Assembly: GCA_016845445.1 (NCBI GenBank)
Contig: JAERSU010000254.1
Coordinates: 1-36,737 of the forward strand
Source of the DNA: Oceanospirillaceae bacterium
GTDB taxonomy: Bacteria > Pseudomonadota > Gammaproteobacteria > Pseudomonadales > Balneatricaceae
Direction: 5' to 3'
Length of the DNA: 36,737 bases
This document shows positions 8,637 to 16,568 of this stretch, piece after piece. Below the pieces are notes generated by a model. That model was not told the DNA's origin and made no database searches. It saw only the letters and a list, made by a program, of their open reading frames with translations. The translations under genes and the position numbers were made by a program. Positions within the stretch are counted from its first letter, which is position 1, and each line of letters opens with the position of its first letter.

Positions 8637-9281
8637 ATGCTTTCGACAGATAAATTGGTGGCTGTGATTTTGGCCGGTGGTCAGGCTCGGCGTATGGGTG
8701 GGGTGGATAAGCCCTTAACGGAAATTAATGGCCAGCCACTGCTGCAGTATGTGATTGATCGAGCCAAACCGCAGGTAGAGCATCTGGTGCTCAATGCGAA
8801 TGGCGATACCGATCGCTATGCCCATTATGGCTTGCCCATACAGGCAGACATTGTGCCGGATTTTGCCGGACCCCTAGCAGGGGTGGTATCCGCCATGGCG
8901 TGGGCACGGGCTTTTCACCCCGAAGCCACCCATGTCATTACTATGGCGGCCGATACCCCTTTTTATCCTGCTGACTATATTGCCCGTATGGTGAGTGCTC
9001 TGGATGAAGAGCATACGCTGGCATGTGCGAGCTACAAGGGCCGTACCCAGCCAGTATTTGGTTTGTGGCCCATTGATCTGCATAACGACATGCATCATGC
9101 GCTGACCGAAGAAGGCATACACAAAGTTGATTTGTTTAGCGCTCGTTTCGGTGTGGCTGATGTGGCCTTTGATGACATGCCCTATAACCCCTTCTTCAAC
9201 GTTAATCGCCTAGAAGACGTCAAGCAAGGCGAACAGCTACTGGCAGAACATGTCGCTTATGAGGCGGCAACTGTCGTCTAG
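8637..9281 (+). CDS. mobA: Molybdenum cofactor guanylyltransferase MobA
   Basis: MobA joins GMP from GTP to molybdopterin-Mo to make the MGD cofactor used by formate dehydrogenase and related enzymes. The 214-residue protein begins with the nucleotidyltransferase signature ILAGGQARRMGGVDKPL (about residues 11-27). It continues with the substrate and metal segment ADTPF and ends with PYNPFFNVNRLEDV, the usual N-T/V-P-x-D/E-like closing block. The start ATG at 8637 follows a strong AAGGAGGG at 8623-8630. It lies between fdhD and the cobalt uptake operon, and the MobB-MoeA fusion is found about 3.7 kb further on. The length is typical. Confidence 0.93.
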   Translation: MLSTDKLVAVILAGGQARRMGGVDKPLTEINGQPLLQYVIDRAKPQVEHLVLNANGDTDRYAHYGLPIQADIVPDFAGPLAGVVSAMAWARAFHPEATHVITMAADTPFYPADYIARMVSALDEEHTLACASYKGRTQPVFGLWPIDLHNDMHHALTEEGIHKVDLFSARFGVADVAFDDMPYNPFFNVNRLEDVKQGEQLLAEHVAYEAATVV

Positions 9282-9319
9282 TCGCTTGACTGATAAACAG
9301 AAACAGTCGATCATAAGCG

Positions 9320-9476
9320 GCTGATTTGGGTGCTTTATCAACAGTCTAGTTGGGCTGCCGTAAAGCTTAAAAGGGAACACCCATTTTGAGATCGGTTGAA
9401 CTCAAAAATAATGGTGGCTGTCCCCGCAACTGTAGAGATCTGATGTTGTCAGATTTGAGCCAGGAGACCTGCCCAT
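9320..9476 (+). ncRNA. Cobalamin (adenosylcobalamin) riboswitch
   Basis: The conserved core of the B12 riboswitch is present in order: AAAAGGGAACAC (9369-9380), GGTGGCTGTCCCCGCAACTG (from about 9413) and the B12 box GAGCCAGGAGACCTGCC (9457-9473). Downstream a further stem CCGGATGC (9486-9493) / GCATCGGG (9501-9508), with one mismatch, may belong to the expression platform. It lies in the leader of the five-gene metal uptake operon starting at 9581. By family knowledge, it should lower expression when cobalamin is plentiful, which argues that the transporter carries cobalt. The exact 5' boundary is approximate. Confidence 0.93.
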
Positions 9477-9580
9477 ATCAATTAACCGGATGCCGGGTGA
9501 GCATCGGGCGAGGGCTTTTGTGTAATTCCTCTCCTGCATCAATCCCGGTTTCAAATACTGTATTTTGGAACCGTAATATA

Positions 9581-10390
9581 ATGTCCTTTAATCTTACCTT
9601 TAACGCCCTTGTTAAATCCTCTGCCGTCGTCGCTGCCATGACCTTGAGTCAGGCCGCTAGCGCCCACTTTCAGCTCATACATACGGACAAGGCCATTATT
9701 AACAAGGCCGGTAATGTGCCCGCTTTGTTGGCTTTTTGGCACCCCATGTTGAACGAACACGCCATGGACATGGACAAGCCTGATGCTGTCTACATGGTGC
9801 ACAAGGGTAAGCGCATTGATTTGGCCGATTCTCTGCGTGCGGCCGAACTGGTTGGCCCTCAAAACACCGCTAAAGCTTGGCAAATTGACGTGCCAGTGAA
9901 GCGTTCAGGTGATTATGTATTGGTGGTAGAACCAGCCCCTTATTACGAAGAGTCTGAGGATATTTATATCCAACAGATTACCAAGGCCTATTTGAATCGC
10001 AACGAATTACCAACGGATTGGAGCGACACGCAAGGCTTGGCAACGGAAATCAAACCCTTGGTGAAGCCCTATAACGTGGCTGTCGGTACGAGCTTTCGTG
10101 GTGTGGTGTTAAGTGCTGGTGAGCCAGTGCCCTATGGGGAAATCGAAGTAGAATTTATGCATACCACCCCCGATGTACAAACTGGTGAAGTGGCCAGTGA
10201 TAAAGCCGTTGCATTACCAGGCGGGGCGATGACTATTCTAACTGATGGGCAGGGTATCTTCACCATGGCCATTCCAAAGGCGGGCTTCTGGGGTTTTGCA
10301 GCCTTGGGTTCCGGTCCGCAAACTGAGTTCAATGGTAAAGAGTTGTCGCAGGATGCAGTCATCTGGATCAAGGCCCACGAGCTAAACTAA
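9581..10390 (+). CDS. DUF4198 (PF10670) periplasmic protein of the cobalt uptake operon
   Basis: This 269-residue exported protein is the first gene behind the cobalamin riboswitch. The signal peptide ends at AASA (about residue 28), so the mature chain would start with histidine (HFQLIHTD). The DUF4198 family (older Pfam name NikM) accompanies nickel and cobalt ECF transporters, probably as a periplasmic metal-binding or delivery component, though no biochemistry fixes this. The C-terminal region has the usual TDGQGIFTMAIPKAGFWGFAAL block. I place the start at the ATG at 9581, since a longer frame from 9386 would translate the riboswitch itself. The stop overlaps cbiM by one base (TAATG), implying coupling. 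Confidence 0.85.
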   Translation: MSFNLTFNALVKSSAVVAAMTLSQAASAHFQLIHTDKAIINKAGNVPALLAFWHPMLNEHAMDMDKPDAVYMVHKGKRIDLADSLRAAELVGPQNTAKAWQIDVPVKRSGDYVLVVEPAPYYEESEDIYIQQITKAYLNRNELPTDWSDTQGLATEIKPLVKPYNVAVGTSFRGVVLSAGEPVPYGEIEVEFMHTTPDVQTGEVASDKAVALPGGAMTILTDGQGIFTMAIPKAGFWGFAALGSGPQTEFNGKELSQDAVIWIKAHELN

Positions 10391-10995
10391 TGCATATTGT
10401 TGATGGGGCCCTCAGTGGCGAAGTACTGATAGCTGGCGGGGCAGTGGCCGTGGCAGGCTTGGTGCAGGGCTTGCGCCATCTACCCCTGGAAAAAATTCCA
10501 GCCACGGGTATGTTGGCGGCCACCTTCTTTGTCGCCTCGCTTATTCACGTGCCCTTAGGGCCGTCATCGGTACACCTAATCATGAATGGGGTGGCTGGCT
10601 TGATCCTAGGCTGGGCAGCCTTTCCGGCATTATTTGTGGGTTTGCTCTTGCAGGCCGTGTTCTTTGGTTATGGTGGTATTACCGTGCTAGGCGTGAATGC
10701 CGTTAACATTGCCATGCCGGCGATTGTGGCCTTTTTGCTGGTGAGGCCTTTTTTGCAACATAGTCAGGGTCGCTCAAGTTTTGTTTGGGGTGCCATTGGT
10801 GGTGGCTTAGCCGTAGCGCTAACAACCATCATGGTTGCCCTAAGCCTGTGGCTCAGCGGCGATGAATTCCTGCCCGCAGCCCAGTTGGTGTTGGTTAGCC
10901 ATGTGCCTGTTATTGTTATAGAAGCCTTGTTGTCAGGGGCGACTGTGTACCTGCTCTGCAAGGTGAAGCCTGAACTTATAAGGGAGTATGGTTAA
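10390..10995 (+). CDS. cbiM: Cobalt ECF transporter substrate-binding membrane subunit CbiM
   Basis: CbiM is the integral membrane S-component that captures Co2+. The 201-residue protein starts MHIVDGAL; in the characterised homologue NikM the N-terminal Met-His and a further histidine coordinate the metal, and here H2 and H62 (in SSVHLIMNG) are in place. About six membrane helices are visible, with the conserved GGITVLGVNAVNIAMPA loop. There is no separate cbiN; the flanking DUF4198 and CbiL/NikL-like proteins take that place, as in NikKLMQO-type systems. The cobalamin riboswitch upstream favours cobalt over nickel. It overlaps both neighbours by one base. Confidence 0.93.
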   Translation: MHIVDGALSGEVLIAGGAVAVAGLVQGLRHLPLEKIPATGMLAATFFVASLIHVPLGPSSVHLIMNGVAGLILGWAAFPALFVGLLLQAVFFGYGGITVLGVNAVNIAMPAIVAFLLVRPFLQHSQGRSSFVWGAIGGGLAVALTTIMVALSLWLSGDEFLPAAQLVLVSHVPVIVIEALLSGATVYLLCKVKPELIREYG

Positions 10996-11585
10996 TGGCA
11001 AAACTTCTCTCTGGCTTGTTGTTAGGTGCCAGCCTGCTACTAGCTCCTTACTCATTTGCTCACAAAGTCATCTTTGATGTGTGGCCCAGCAATGGTGTCA
11101 TTGAAGGTGAGTTGGGTTTTTCCAATGGCGACATGGCGGTTAACCAGGCCATTGATGTGCTTGATGTTAATGATCAGCAATTGGGCTCGGTTGTTACGGA
11201 TGATGATGGGTTTTTTGTCTATACGCCAGTCCATGCCACCGGCCATTATTTTGTCGTTGATCTCGGTGCCGGTCACGTGGGTAAAGCCTACTTGCCAGTG
11301 GATGAATTTGCTGCTGCTGCCGGTTTGCAGCAGGTGGTTAAGGCTTCTCCAAGCAAGGCATCTTCTGCACCAGTGGTGGTTGAAAAAGGCACTACTGAGC
11401 AGCAAGAAATTATGGACGAACTGGCTAATTTGTCTGCCGATGTGCGCCAACTGCGCAAGGAAATTAGAGCCTACAAAGAAAAGAATGACCTGCAAAATAT
11501 TCTCGGCGGCCTGGGCTTTATTTTAGGCTTGTCAGGGGTGGGGTATTATTTTGCTGCGCGGCGTAAATTGGAGCAGCAGAAATGA
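10995..11585 (+). CDS. CbiL/NikL-like membrane-anchored accessory protein of the cobalt transporter
   Basis: This 196-residue protein has an N-terminal signal sequence (cleavage probably after SFA, residue 22), which would leave an N-terminal histidine (HKVIFDVW). A beta-rich domain follows, with the TDDDGFFVYTP pattern of carboxypeptidase-regulatory-like folds. Next come a Ser/Ala/Pro linker, a short coiled coil (QQEIMDELANLSADVRQLRK) and a C-terminal membrane helix (LGFILGLSGVGYYFAA) with positive charges after it. This layout fits the NikL/CbiL accessory subunits that replace CbiN in some ECF metal transporters. It overlaps cbiQ by four bases (ATGA). The assignment rests on architecture and neighbours more than on a catalytic motif. 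Confidence 0.75.
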   Translation: MAKLLSGLLLGASLLLAPYSFAHKVIFDVWPSNGVIEGELGFSNGDMAVNQAIDVLDVNDQQLGSVVTDDDGFFVYTPVHATGHYFVVDLGAGHVGKAYLPVDEFAAAAGLQQVVKASPSKASSAPVVVEKGTTEQQEIMDELANLSADVRQLRKEIRAYKEKNDLQNILGGLGFILGLSGVGYYFAARRKLEQQK

Positions 11586-12319
11586 ACTTTGCCTTCAATC
11601 GCATCGATCCGCGCGCACGAATTCTGGTGGCATTGTTGTTTAGCGGGGTAGTGGTCGCTTTATCCGCTATACCAGTGTTGTTGCTGGCGTTTGCTATTTC
11701 CTTGTGTGTGCTGCTGATCAGTGGCCTACCAAAGGGGAAAACCTTAAAACGCATGGCGGCGATGGATGGCTTTATATTTGTCATGCTGCTTATTCTGCCG
11801 TTTTCTGTACCGGGTGACCTATGGTTTAGCCTCTATGGCCTGCAGGCTTCTTGGCAGGGATTGTGGCGTGCTGTAGAAATTGCCTTGATAGCAAATGCCG
11901 TTATTCTTATGCTGTTGACCCTCGTGGGAAGCATGGAAAGCGTGACCTTAGGTCAGGCCCTGGGCAAGCTTAAGGTACCCATGGCCTTGGTGCATTTATT
12001 GCTGTTTACCGTGCGTTATATTGAAGTGTTAAAAGACGAATACCAGCGCTTGCGTCAGGCCATGGCGGCGCGAGCATTTCGAGCTGGTAATAATTGGCAT
12101 ACTTATCGTAGCATTGGCTACTTGTTTGGTATGCTTTTAGTGCGTGCCATGGAACGCTCCGAGCGGGTCATGGAAGCCATGAAGTGTCGTGGCTTTACCG
12201 GCCAGCTACCTATGCTGGCACAGATGCGCATGCAGGTGTCTGATTGGGCTTTTGTAGCTGTGATGTTAGGGTTGATGGTGGCCCTATTATATGTGGAGAT
12301 GTTCCGTGTCCTTGTTTGA
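11582..12319 (+). CDS. cbiQ: Energy-coupling factor transporter transmembrane subunit CbiQ (EcfT)
   Basis: CbiQ is the membrane scaffold that couples the ATPase to CbiM. The 245-residue protein starts with FNRIDPRARILVALLFSGVVV, typical of EcfT subunits, and has several membrane helices. It carries the two cytoplasmic coupling-helix signatures with the A-R-G-like form: AMAARAFRAG (about residues 158-167) and AMKCRGFTG (about 199-207). These touch the ATPase. It is the fourth gene of the riboswitch operon and overlaps the cbiO start. No anomaly in length is seen. Confidence 0.92.
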   Translation: MNFAFNRIDPRARILVALLFSGVVVALSAIPVLLLAFAISLCVLLISGLPKGKTLKRMAAMDGFIFVMLLILPFSVPGDLWFSLYGLQASWQGLWRAVEIALIANAVILMLLTLVGSMESVTLGQALGKLKVPMALVHLLLFTVRYIEVLKDEYQRLRQAMAARAFRAGNNWHTYRSIGYLFGMLLVRAMERSERVMEAMKCRGFTGQLPMLAQMRMQVSDWAFVAVMLGLMVALLYVEMFRVLV

Positions 12320-12983
12320 ATTAACTAATATTCATTTTGGTTACCTAGGCCGTCCACCGGTATTAAATGGTGCGAGCTTTAATTTGCAGGCTGGCGAGCG
12401 CTTGTGCATTACCGGCCACAATGGCGCTGGCAAGTCGACCCTGTTGCGCATGATGGTAGGTCTATTGAAACCCAACAAGGGTAGCGTCAAAGCGTTTGGC
12501 ACTGAGTGCTTTGAGGATAAGGATTTTCATAGCGTTCGTCAGCGCGCGGGCCTGGTTTTTCAGGATGCCGATGATCAGTTATTTTGCCCTACGGTGGCCG
12601 AAGACATTGCCTTTGGCCCATTGAATCAGGGTAAAACGCCGGAGCAGGCCATGCATATAGTGACTAGTTTACTGCAGGATTGGGAGCTGGGTTATTTGCA
12701 AGATCGCATCACGCACAAGTTGTCTGGGGGAGAGAAGCGCTTGGTGGCGCTGGCGTCTGTTTTGGCCATGGAGCCAGAAGTGCTGTTATTAGACGAGCCG
12801 ACTAATGCCTTGGACGAAAGCAATGAAGCACGCTTGGTGGAGATTTTGCAAAGCCTGCCACAAGCCATGGTGGTGGTGAGTCACGATCCTCATTTTCGCC
12901 GCAAAATTGGCAATCGTACTTTGCGATTAAATGATGGCTTATTGGTCGAGCCAGCGGCATCCTGTCGTCATGCCGTAGCCTAG
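12306..12983 (+). CDS. cbiO: Cobalt ECF transporter ATP-binding subunit CbiO
   Basis: This ABC ATPase powers the cobalt transporter. The 225-residue protein has Walker A GHNGAGKST (37-45), Q-loop VFQDADDQLFCPTVAEDIAFGP (Q86, typical of CbiO), signature LSGGEK (139-144), Walker B LLLDEP (160-165) and the switch histidine in VVSHD. I choose the GTG at 12306, because it starts the conserved LFELTNIHFGY segment and has GGAG about nine bases upstream; an ATG at 12291 would add five residues. It overlaps the cbiQ end. Its stop shares the palindrome CTAG (12980-12983) with the stop of the convergent mobB-moeA gene. Confidence 0.93.
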   Translation: MSLFELTNIHFGYLGRPPVLNGASFNLQAGERLCITGHNGAGKSTLLRMMVGLLKPNKGSVKAFGTECFEDKDFHSVRQRAGLVFQDADDQLFCPTVAEDIAFGPLNQGKTPEQAMHIVTSLLQDWELGYLQDRITHKLSGGEKRLVALASVLAMEPEVLLLDEPTNALDESNEARLVEILQSLPQAMVVVSHDPHFRRKIGNRTLRLNDGLLVEPAASCRHAVA

Positions 12984-14752
12984 TTGTGGCTTATACCAAA
13001 GCTGGTAAAGGGGATGTAGTCTACCTGACTTCCACTGGGGATTTGGCTGGTTGCTTCATCGACCTCAACAAGACCATCGGCACGGGTCATGGAAGTGAGA
13101 ATCCCCGAGCCGTGTGAGGCACTGCGCTTTAACAGTATGCGGCCATCACTTTGTGCTTCTTGATACACGCGGATCCACTCGCGGCGGCCGATCTTCTTTT
13201 TGATGTCAAAGCCTAAGGTTTGGCTATAGGTCTGTGGCTGCTGCCAACCACCGCCAGCTAATTGACGCACCAGGGGAGCGCCAAACATTAGGCTGCAGAC
13301 GTTAGCTGCCACGGGGTTGCCAGGGAGCCCCAGAAACAGGGCTTTGCCGATGCTACCAAAAGCCAGAGGTCTGCCTGGTTTAATGGCTACGCGCCAGGCG
13401 TCCACCTGACCTAGTTGTTGCAGTACCTTGGCTATATGGTCGTGATTGCCGGTACTAGCCCCACCGGAGGTGACAATAAGGTCATGCTCTTGGCTAGCTT
13501 GAGCAAGGGCAGTGTGGATGCTGTTATAGTCGTCTTCTAGGATGCCAAGATCGGTCACTTCGCAGTGTAGATCGTGATACAAGGCCTTTAATAGATGCCG
13601 GTTAACATCATAGATGCCATCTTCTGGCAGTTGCGTGCCTATTTCATACACCTCATCGCCGGTGGAGAAGAGGGCGACCTTGACTGGCTGGTGGACGGCT
13701 AGGTGTGTGTGCCCCGTGGCCGCGGCTAAACCAATATCCTGTGGTCTAACAAGGCTGCCTTTTTGCAGAATAACCTGTCCTTGTTTGACGTCTTCCCCTT
13801 GGGGGCGCCAATTACCTCCGTTTTTGGTGGCCACGGGAAATATGACCTTGCCATCTTCTACCCGTACATCTTCCTGCATGACAATGGTGTCGGCGCCAGT
13901 AGGCATGCGAGCCCCGGTAAAGACTCGTAAGCAATGGCCGGCTGCGAGGGTGGCTGCACCACTGCCGCCAGCATTGGCTTCACCGACCATAGGAGGGAGG
14001 CGGAAATGGTTGGCATCTAGATCTGTATAGCGAATAGCCCAGCCGTCCACGGCGACATTGTCAAAACGCGGGCTGTCAAAATGGCTGCATACATCCTCTG
14101 CCAAGCGTCGGTTATGGCACTGCTGTAGAGGTAGTTGTTCGCTGTTGGTAGGTTGGCTCGCAGCAGCTTGCATGGCATCCCAAACGTGTTGTGCTGGCGC
14201 CAGATGCTGGCTATCACTATAGCAGTCGTTTACGCGGTGTTGGGCATCGACTTTGTTCAGCAGTCCCGTTGTTTGTAAAACGAAATCAGCCACCAAGTCT
14301 ATGTTGTTGATGTCTAACCTGGTGATGTCAGCTTGCAAATCGTCTAGGTCAGTGGCGATAGCGGTGATATTAGGTACTAAATCCACTAGCAAACCACGTT
14401 CGTTACGCTTTCGTACTACTTCGATTTTTGGATGTTGGCCTTGTTTATAACCTTCAACGATGACGATATCGCAAGCGGAGAAATGGGTGAGTAGCTCATC
14501 TAGCTTGCTTTCTTCGGTACCACGGTATTCATGCATCAAGGCCCAGCGATGGCCAGTGGCAAGCATGGTTTCATGGCTGCCGGCGGCACGATGACGAAAG
14601 CTGTCTGTGCCCGGTACTTCTAGATCAACATTGTGATGAGCATGCTTGACGGAGGATACCTTGTAGCCACGTTCAACAAGGTTGGCAATGAGTTTTGCCA
14701 CCAAAGTGGTTTTACCGTTGTTTTTCCAACCGACGATTCCGAATACTTGCAT
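12980..14752 (-). CDS. MobB-MoeA fusion (MGD adaptor plus molybdopterin molybdotransferase)
   Basis: This 590-residue protein joins two molybdenum cofactor functions. Residues 1 to about 165 are MobB: a P-loop GWKNNGKTTL (8-17), the SVKHAHH segment, PGTDSFRHRAAG and a VIVEGYKQG block. This GTP-binding adaptor helps MGD formation. From about residue 175 the chain is MoeA: FDNVAVDGWA, the RVFTGARMPTGADTIVMQED block, GRRV-like STGDEV, TSGGASTGNHD and KPGRPLAFG...LGLPGNPVA. It inserts molybdate into adenylylated molybdopterin. The start ATG at 14752 directly precedes the MobB fold; a frame from 14803 adds 17 unrelated residues. Fusions of this kind occur in other proteobacteria. It is convergent with cbiO. 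Confidence 0.93.
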   Translation of the reverse strand: MQVFGIVGWKNNGKTTLVAKLIANLVERGYKVSSVKHAHHNVDLEVPGTDSFRHRAAGSHETMLATGHRWALMHEYRGTEESKLDELLTHFSACDIVIVEGYKQGQHPKIEVVRKRNERGLLVDLVPNITAIATDLDDLQADITRLDINNIDLVADFVLQTTGLLNKVDAQHRVNDCYSDSQHLAPAQHVWDAMQAAASQPTNSEQLPLQQCHNRRLAEDVCSHFDSPRFDNVAVDGWAIRYTDLDANHFRLPPMVGEANAGGSGAATLAAGHCLRVFTGARMPTGADTIVMQEDVRVEDGKVIFPVATKNGGNWRPQGEDVKQGQVILQKGSLVRPQDIGLAAATGHTHLAVHQPVKVALFSTGDEVYEIGTQLPEDGIYDVNRHLLKALYHDLHCEVTDLGILEDDYNSIHTALAQASQEHDLIVTSGGASTGNHDHIAKVLQQLGQVDAWRVAIKPGRPLAFGSIGKALFLGLPGNPVAANVCSLMFGAPLVRQLAGGGWQQPQTYSQTLGFDIKKKIGRREWIRVYQEAQSDGRILLKRSASHGSGILTSMTRADGLVEVDEATSQIPSGSQVDYIPFTSFGISHN

Positions 14753-15008
14753 AAGGTTGTTTGCTGAGGAGTGAATATGGGCATTGTACCCTGTATGTCG
14801 CAAATTTTACTTATTTATTCGCGTCTTATGTCTGTCTGAATGTCAGATTATCCTTCTACCTTGATTCAGGTCGCATCCAAATAAGTGACCAAGATGGGGA
14901 TTTTGCACAATAGATGGCTATAGATGGACTCCATTGTTGGGTTTGGTTGTGATAACCACCAGGAAACATGATGGAGTTTTTTATTGGCGTTTTTCTCGGG
15001 TCGATCCT

Positions 15009-16259
15009 ATGAAAAAATATTCAGGCTTTAGCCTATTTAAACACTCTTTGAGCCATCATGAGAACTGGCAGAAGACGTGGCGTAGCCCGCGTCCAAAGCA
15101 GTCCTATGATGTGATTATTGTTGGCGGTGGCGGCCACGGTTTAGCCACGGCTTATTACCTAGCTAAGGAACACGGCATCACCAACGTCGCGGTACTGGAA
15201 AAAGGTTACCTAGGCGGCGGTAATACGGCCCGTAATACCACCATTGTACGTTCCAACTACCTGTGGGATGAAGCCTCCAAGCTTTATGATCATGCTCTGG
15301 ATCTATGGTATGGCTTAAGCCAAGACTTGAACTATAACGTCATGTTCAGTTCACGCGGTGTTATGAACCTGGGGCATAACCTGCAGGACATGCGCGATAT
15401 CGAACGCCGTGTTAATGCCAACCGTTTGAATGGTATTGATGCAGCTGTCTTGACCACCAAAGAGGTCAAAGACATTGTGCCTATCATCAATGATTCGCAA
15501 GATATTCGTTACCCTATCTTGGGTGCATCCTGGCAGAAGACCGGTGGCGTGGCCCGTCACGATGCTGTGGCCTGGGGCTTTGCCCGTGGTGCCGATCAAC
15601 TGGGTGTTGATTTGATTCAGCAATGTGAAGTGACCGACATTGTCGTGGAGCAGGGCGCTGTTACCGGAGTACAGACCAACCAAGGTTTCATTGGCGCCAA
15701 GAAGGTAGCCTGTGTTACGGCCGGTAACTCTGGTGTGATGGCTGCCATGGCCGGTATTCGTTTGCCACTGGAATCTCATCCGCTACAAGCCTTGGTATCT
15801 GAGCCGATCAAGCCAATCATTGACACCGTGGTGATGTCCAATGCGGTCCATGCCTATGTGTCCCAATCGGACAAGGGTGACCTGGTCATTGGCGCGGGTA
15901 TCGATAGCTATAATGGCTATGGTCAGCGTGGTAGTTTGCACGTGGTTGAACATACCCTGTCCGCCATCTGCGAACTGTTCCCCATGTTTAGCCGTGTACG
16001 CATGAACCGCGCCTGGGGTGGTATTGTGGATACTTGTCCTGATGCTTGTCCGATCATATCCAAGACCCACGTGGATGGTTTGTATTTCAACTGTGGTTGG
16101 GGTACCGGTGGCTTTAAGGCCACGCCTGGTTCTGGTCATGTGTTTGCTCATACGGTGGCCCATGATGATCCGCACCCATTGGCTAAGCCATTTAATATTG
16201 ATCGCTTCAACACTGGCCATCTGATTGATGAGCATGGTGCTGCTGGCGTAGCGCACTAA
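15009..16259 (+). CDS. soxB: Sarcosine oxidase beta subunit
   Basis: This is the catalytic flavoprotein subunit of heterotetrameric sarcosine oxidase, which demethylates sarcosine to glycine with oxygen, making H2O2 and passing the one-carbon unit to tetrahydrofolate. The 416-residue protein has the dinucleotide fold [19 protein letters not shown] (from about residue 34). H174, in the [12 protein letters not shown] block, corresponds to the histidine that carries covalent FMN in characterised enzymes. The N-terminus [20 protein letters not shown] is typical of SoxB, so I place the start at 15009 and not at the upstream start at 14934. It leads the operon soxB-soxD-soxA-soxG, with 12 bases to soxD. 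Confidence 0.95.
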   Translation: MKKYSGFSLFKHSLSHHENWQKTWRSPRPKQSYDVIIVGGGGHGLATAYYLAKEHGITNVAVLEKGYLGGGNTARNTTIVRSNYLWDEASKLYDHALDLWYGLSQDLNYNVMFSSRGVMNLGHNLQDMRDIERRVNANRLNGIDAAVLTTKEVKDIVPIINDSQDIRYPILGASWQKTGGVARHDAVAWGFARGADQLGVDLIQQCEVTDIVVEQGAVTGVQTNQGFIGAKKVACVTAGNSGVMAAMAGIRLPLESHPLQALVSEPIKPIIDTVVMSNAVHAYVSQSDKGDLVIGAGIDSYNGYGQRGSLHVVEHTLSAICELFPMFSRVRMNRAWGGIVDTCPDACPIISKTHVDGLYFNCGWGTGGFKATPGSGHVFAHTVAHDDPHPLAKPFNIDRFNTGHLIDEHGAAGVAH

Positions 16260-16271
16260 GGGGAACTCGAC

Positions 16272-16568
16272 ATGTTACATATCTATTGCCCATACTGTGA
16301 AGAGCTGCGTGAAGAGGAAGAATTTTCCTACTCCGGCGAAGCACACATAGCCCGTCCAACGGACCCAGAAGCCCTGACCGATGCAGAGTGGGGCGACTAT
16401 GTGTTCTTCCGTAAGAACCCCCGTGGTCTGCACCACGAAATGTGGAACCATGCCGCGGGTTGTCGACGTTACTTTAACGCTACTCGCGATACGCAAAGCT
16501 ACGAAATTCACGAAACCTACAAGATGGGCGAAAAGCCTTCTGTGACAAGCCAAGGAGCCGCGCAATGA
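16272..16568 (+). CDS. soxD: Sarcosine oxidase delta subunit
   Basis: This small 98-residue zinc-binding subunit of heterotetrameric sarcosine oxidase is structural and not catalytic. The zinc ligands known from the family can be placed at C6, C9, H60 and C64 (CPYC near the N-terminus, NHAAGC later). The surrounding GDYVFFRKNPRGLHHEMW block is diagnostic. It is in one operon with the other subunits and overlaps soxA by four bases (ATGA). Confidence 0.95.
   Translation: MLHIYCPYCEELREEEEFSYSGEAHIARPTDPEALTDAEWGDYVFFRKNPRGLHHEMWNHAAGCRRYFNATRDTQSYEIHETYKMGEKPSVTSQGAAQ

Noticed and set aside
9254-9319. Inverted arms CGCTTATGA (9254-9262) and TCATAAGCG (9311-9319) at the end of mobA, considered as a terminator.
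   Set aside because: The arms are 48 bases apart, partly inside mobA, and have no T-run. It may be chance.
9386-9580. N-terminal extension of the DUF4198 protein reading through the leader.
   Set aside because: The extension translates the cobalamin riboswitch core; a signal peptide begins at the ATG at 9581.
11056-11526. 156-codon frame overlapping the CbiL/NikL-like gene in another frame.
   Set aside because: The signal peptide, linker and membrane anchor are all in the other frame, which also makes the coupled ATGA junction with cbiQ.
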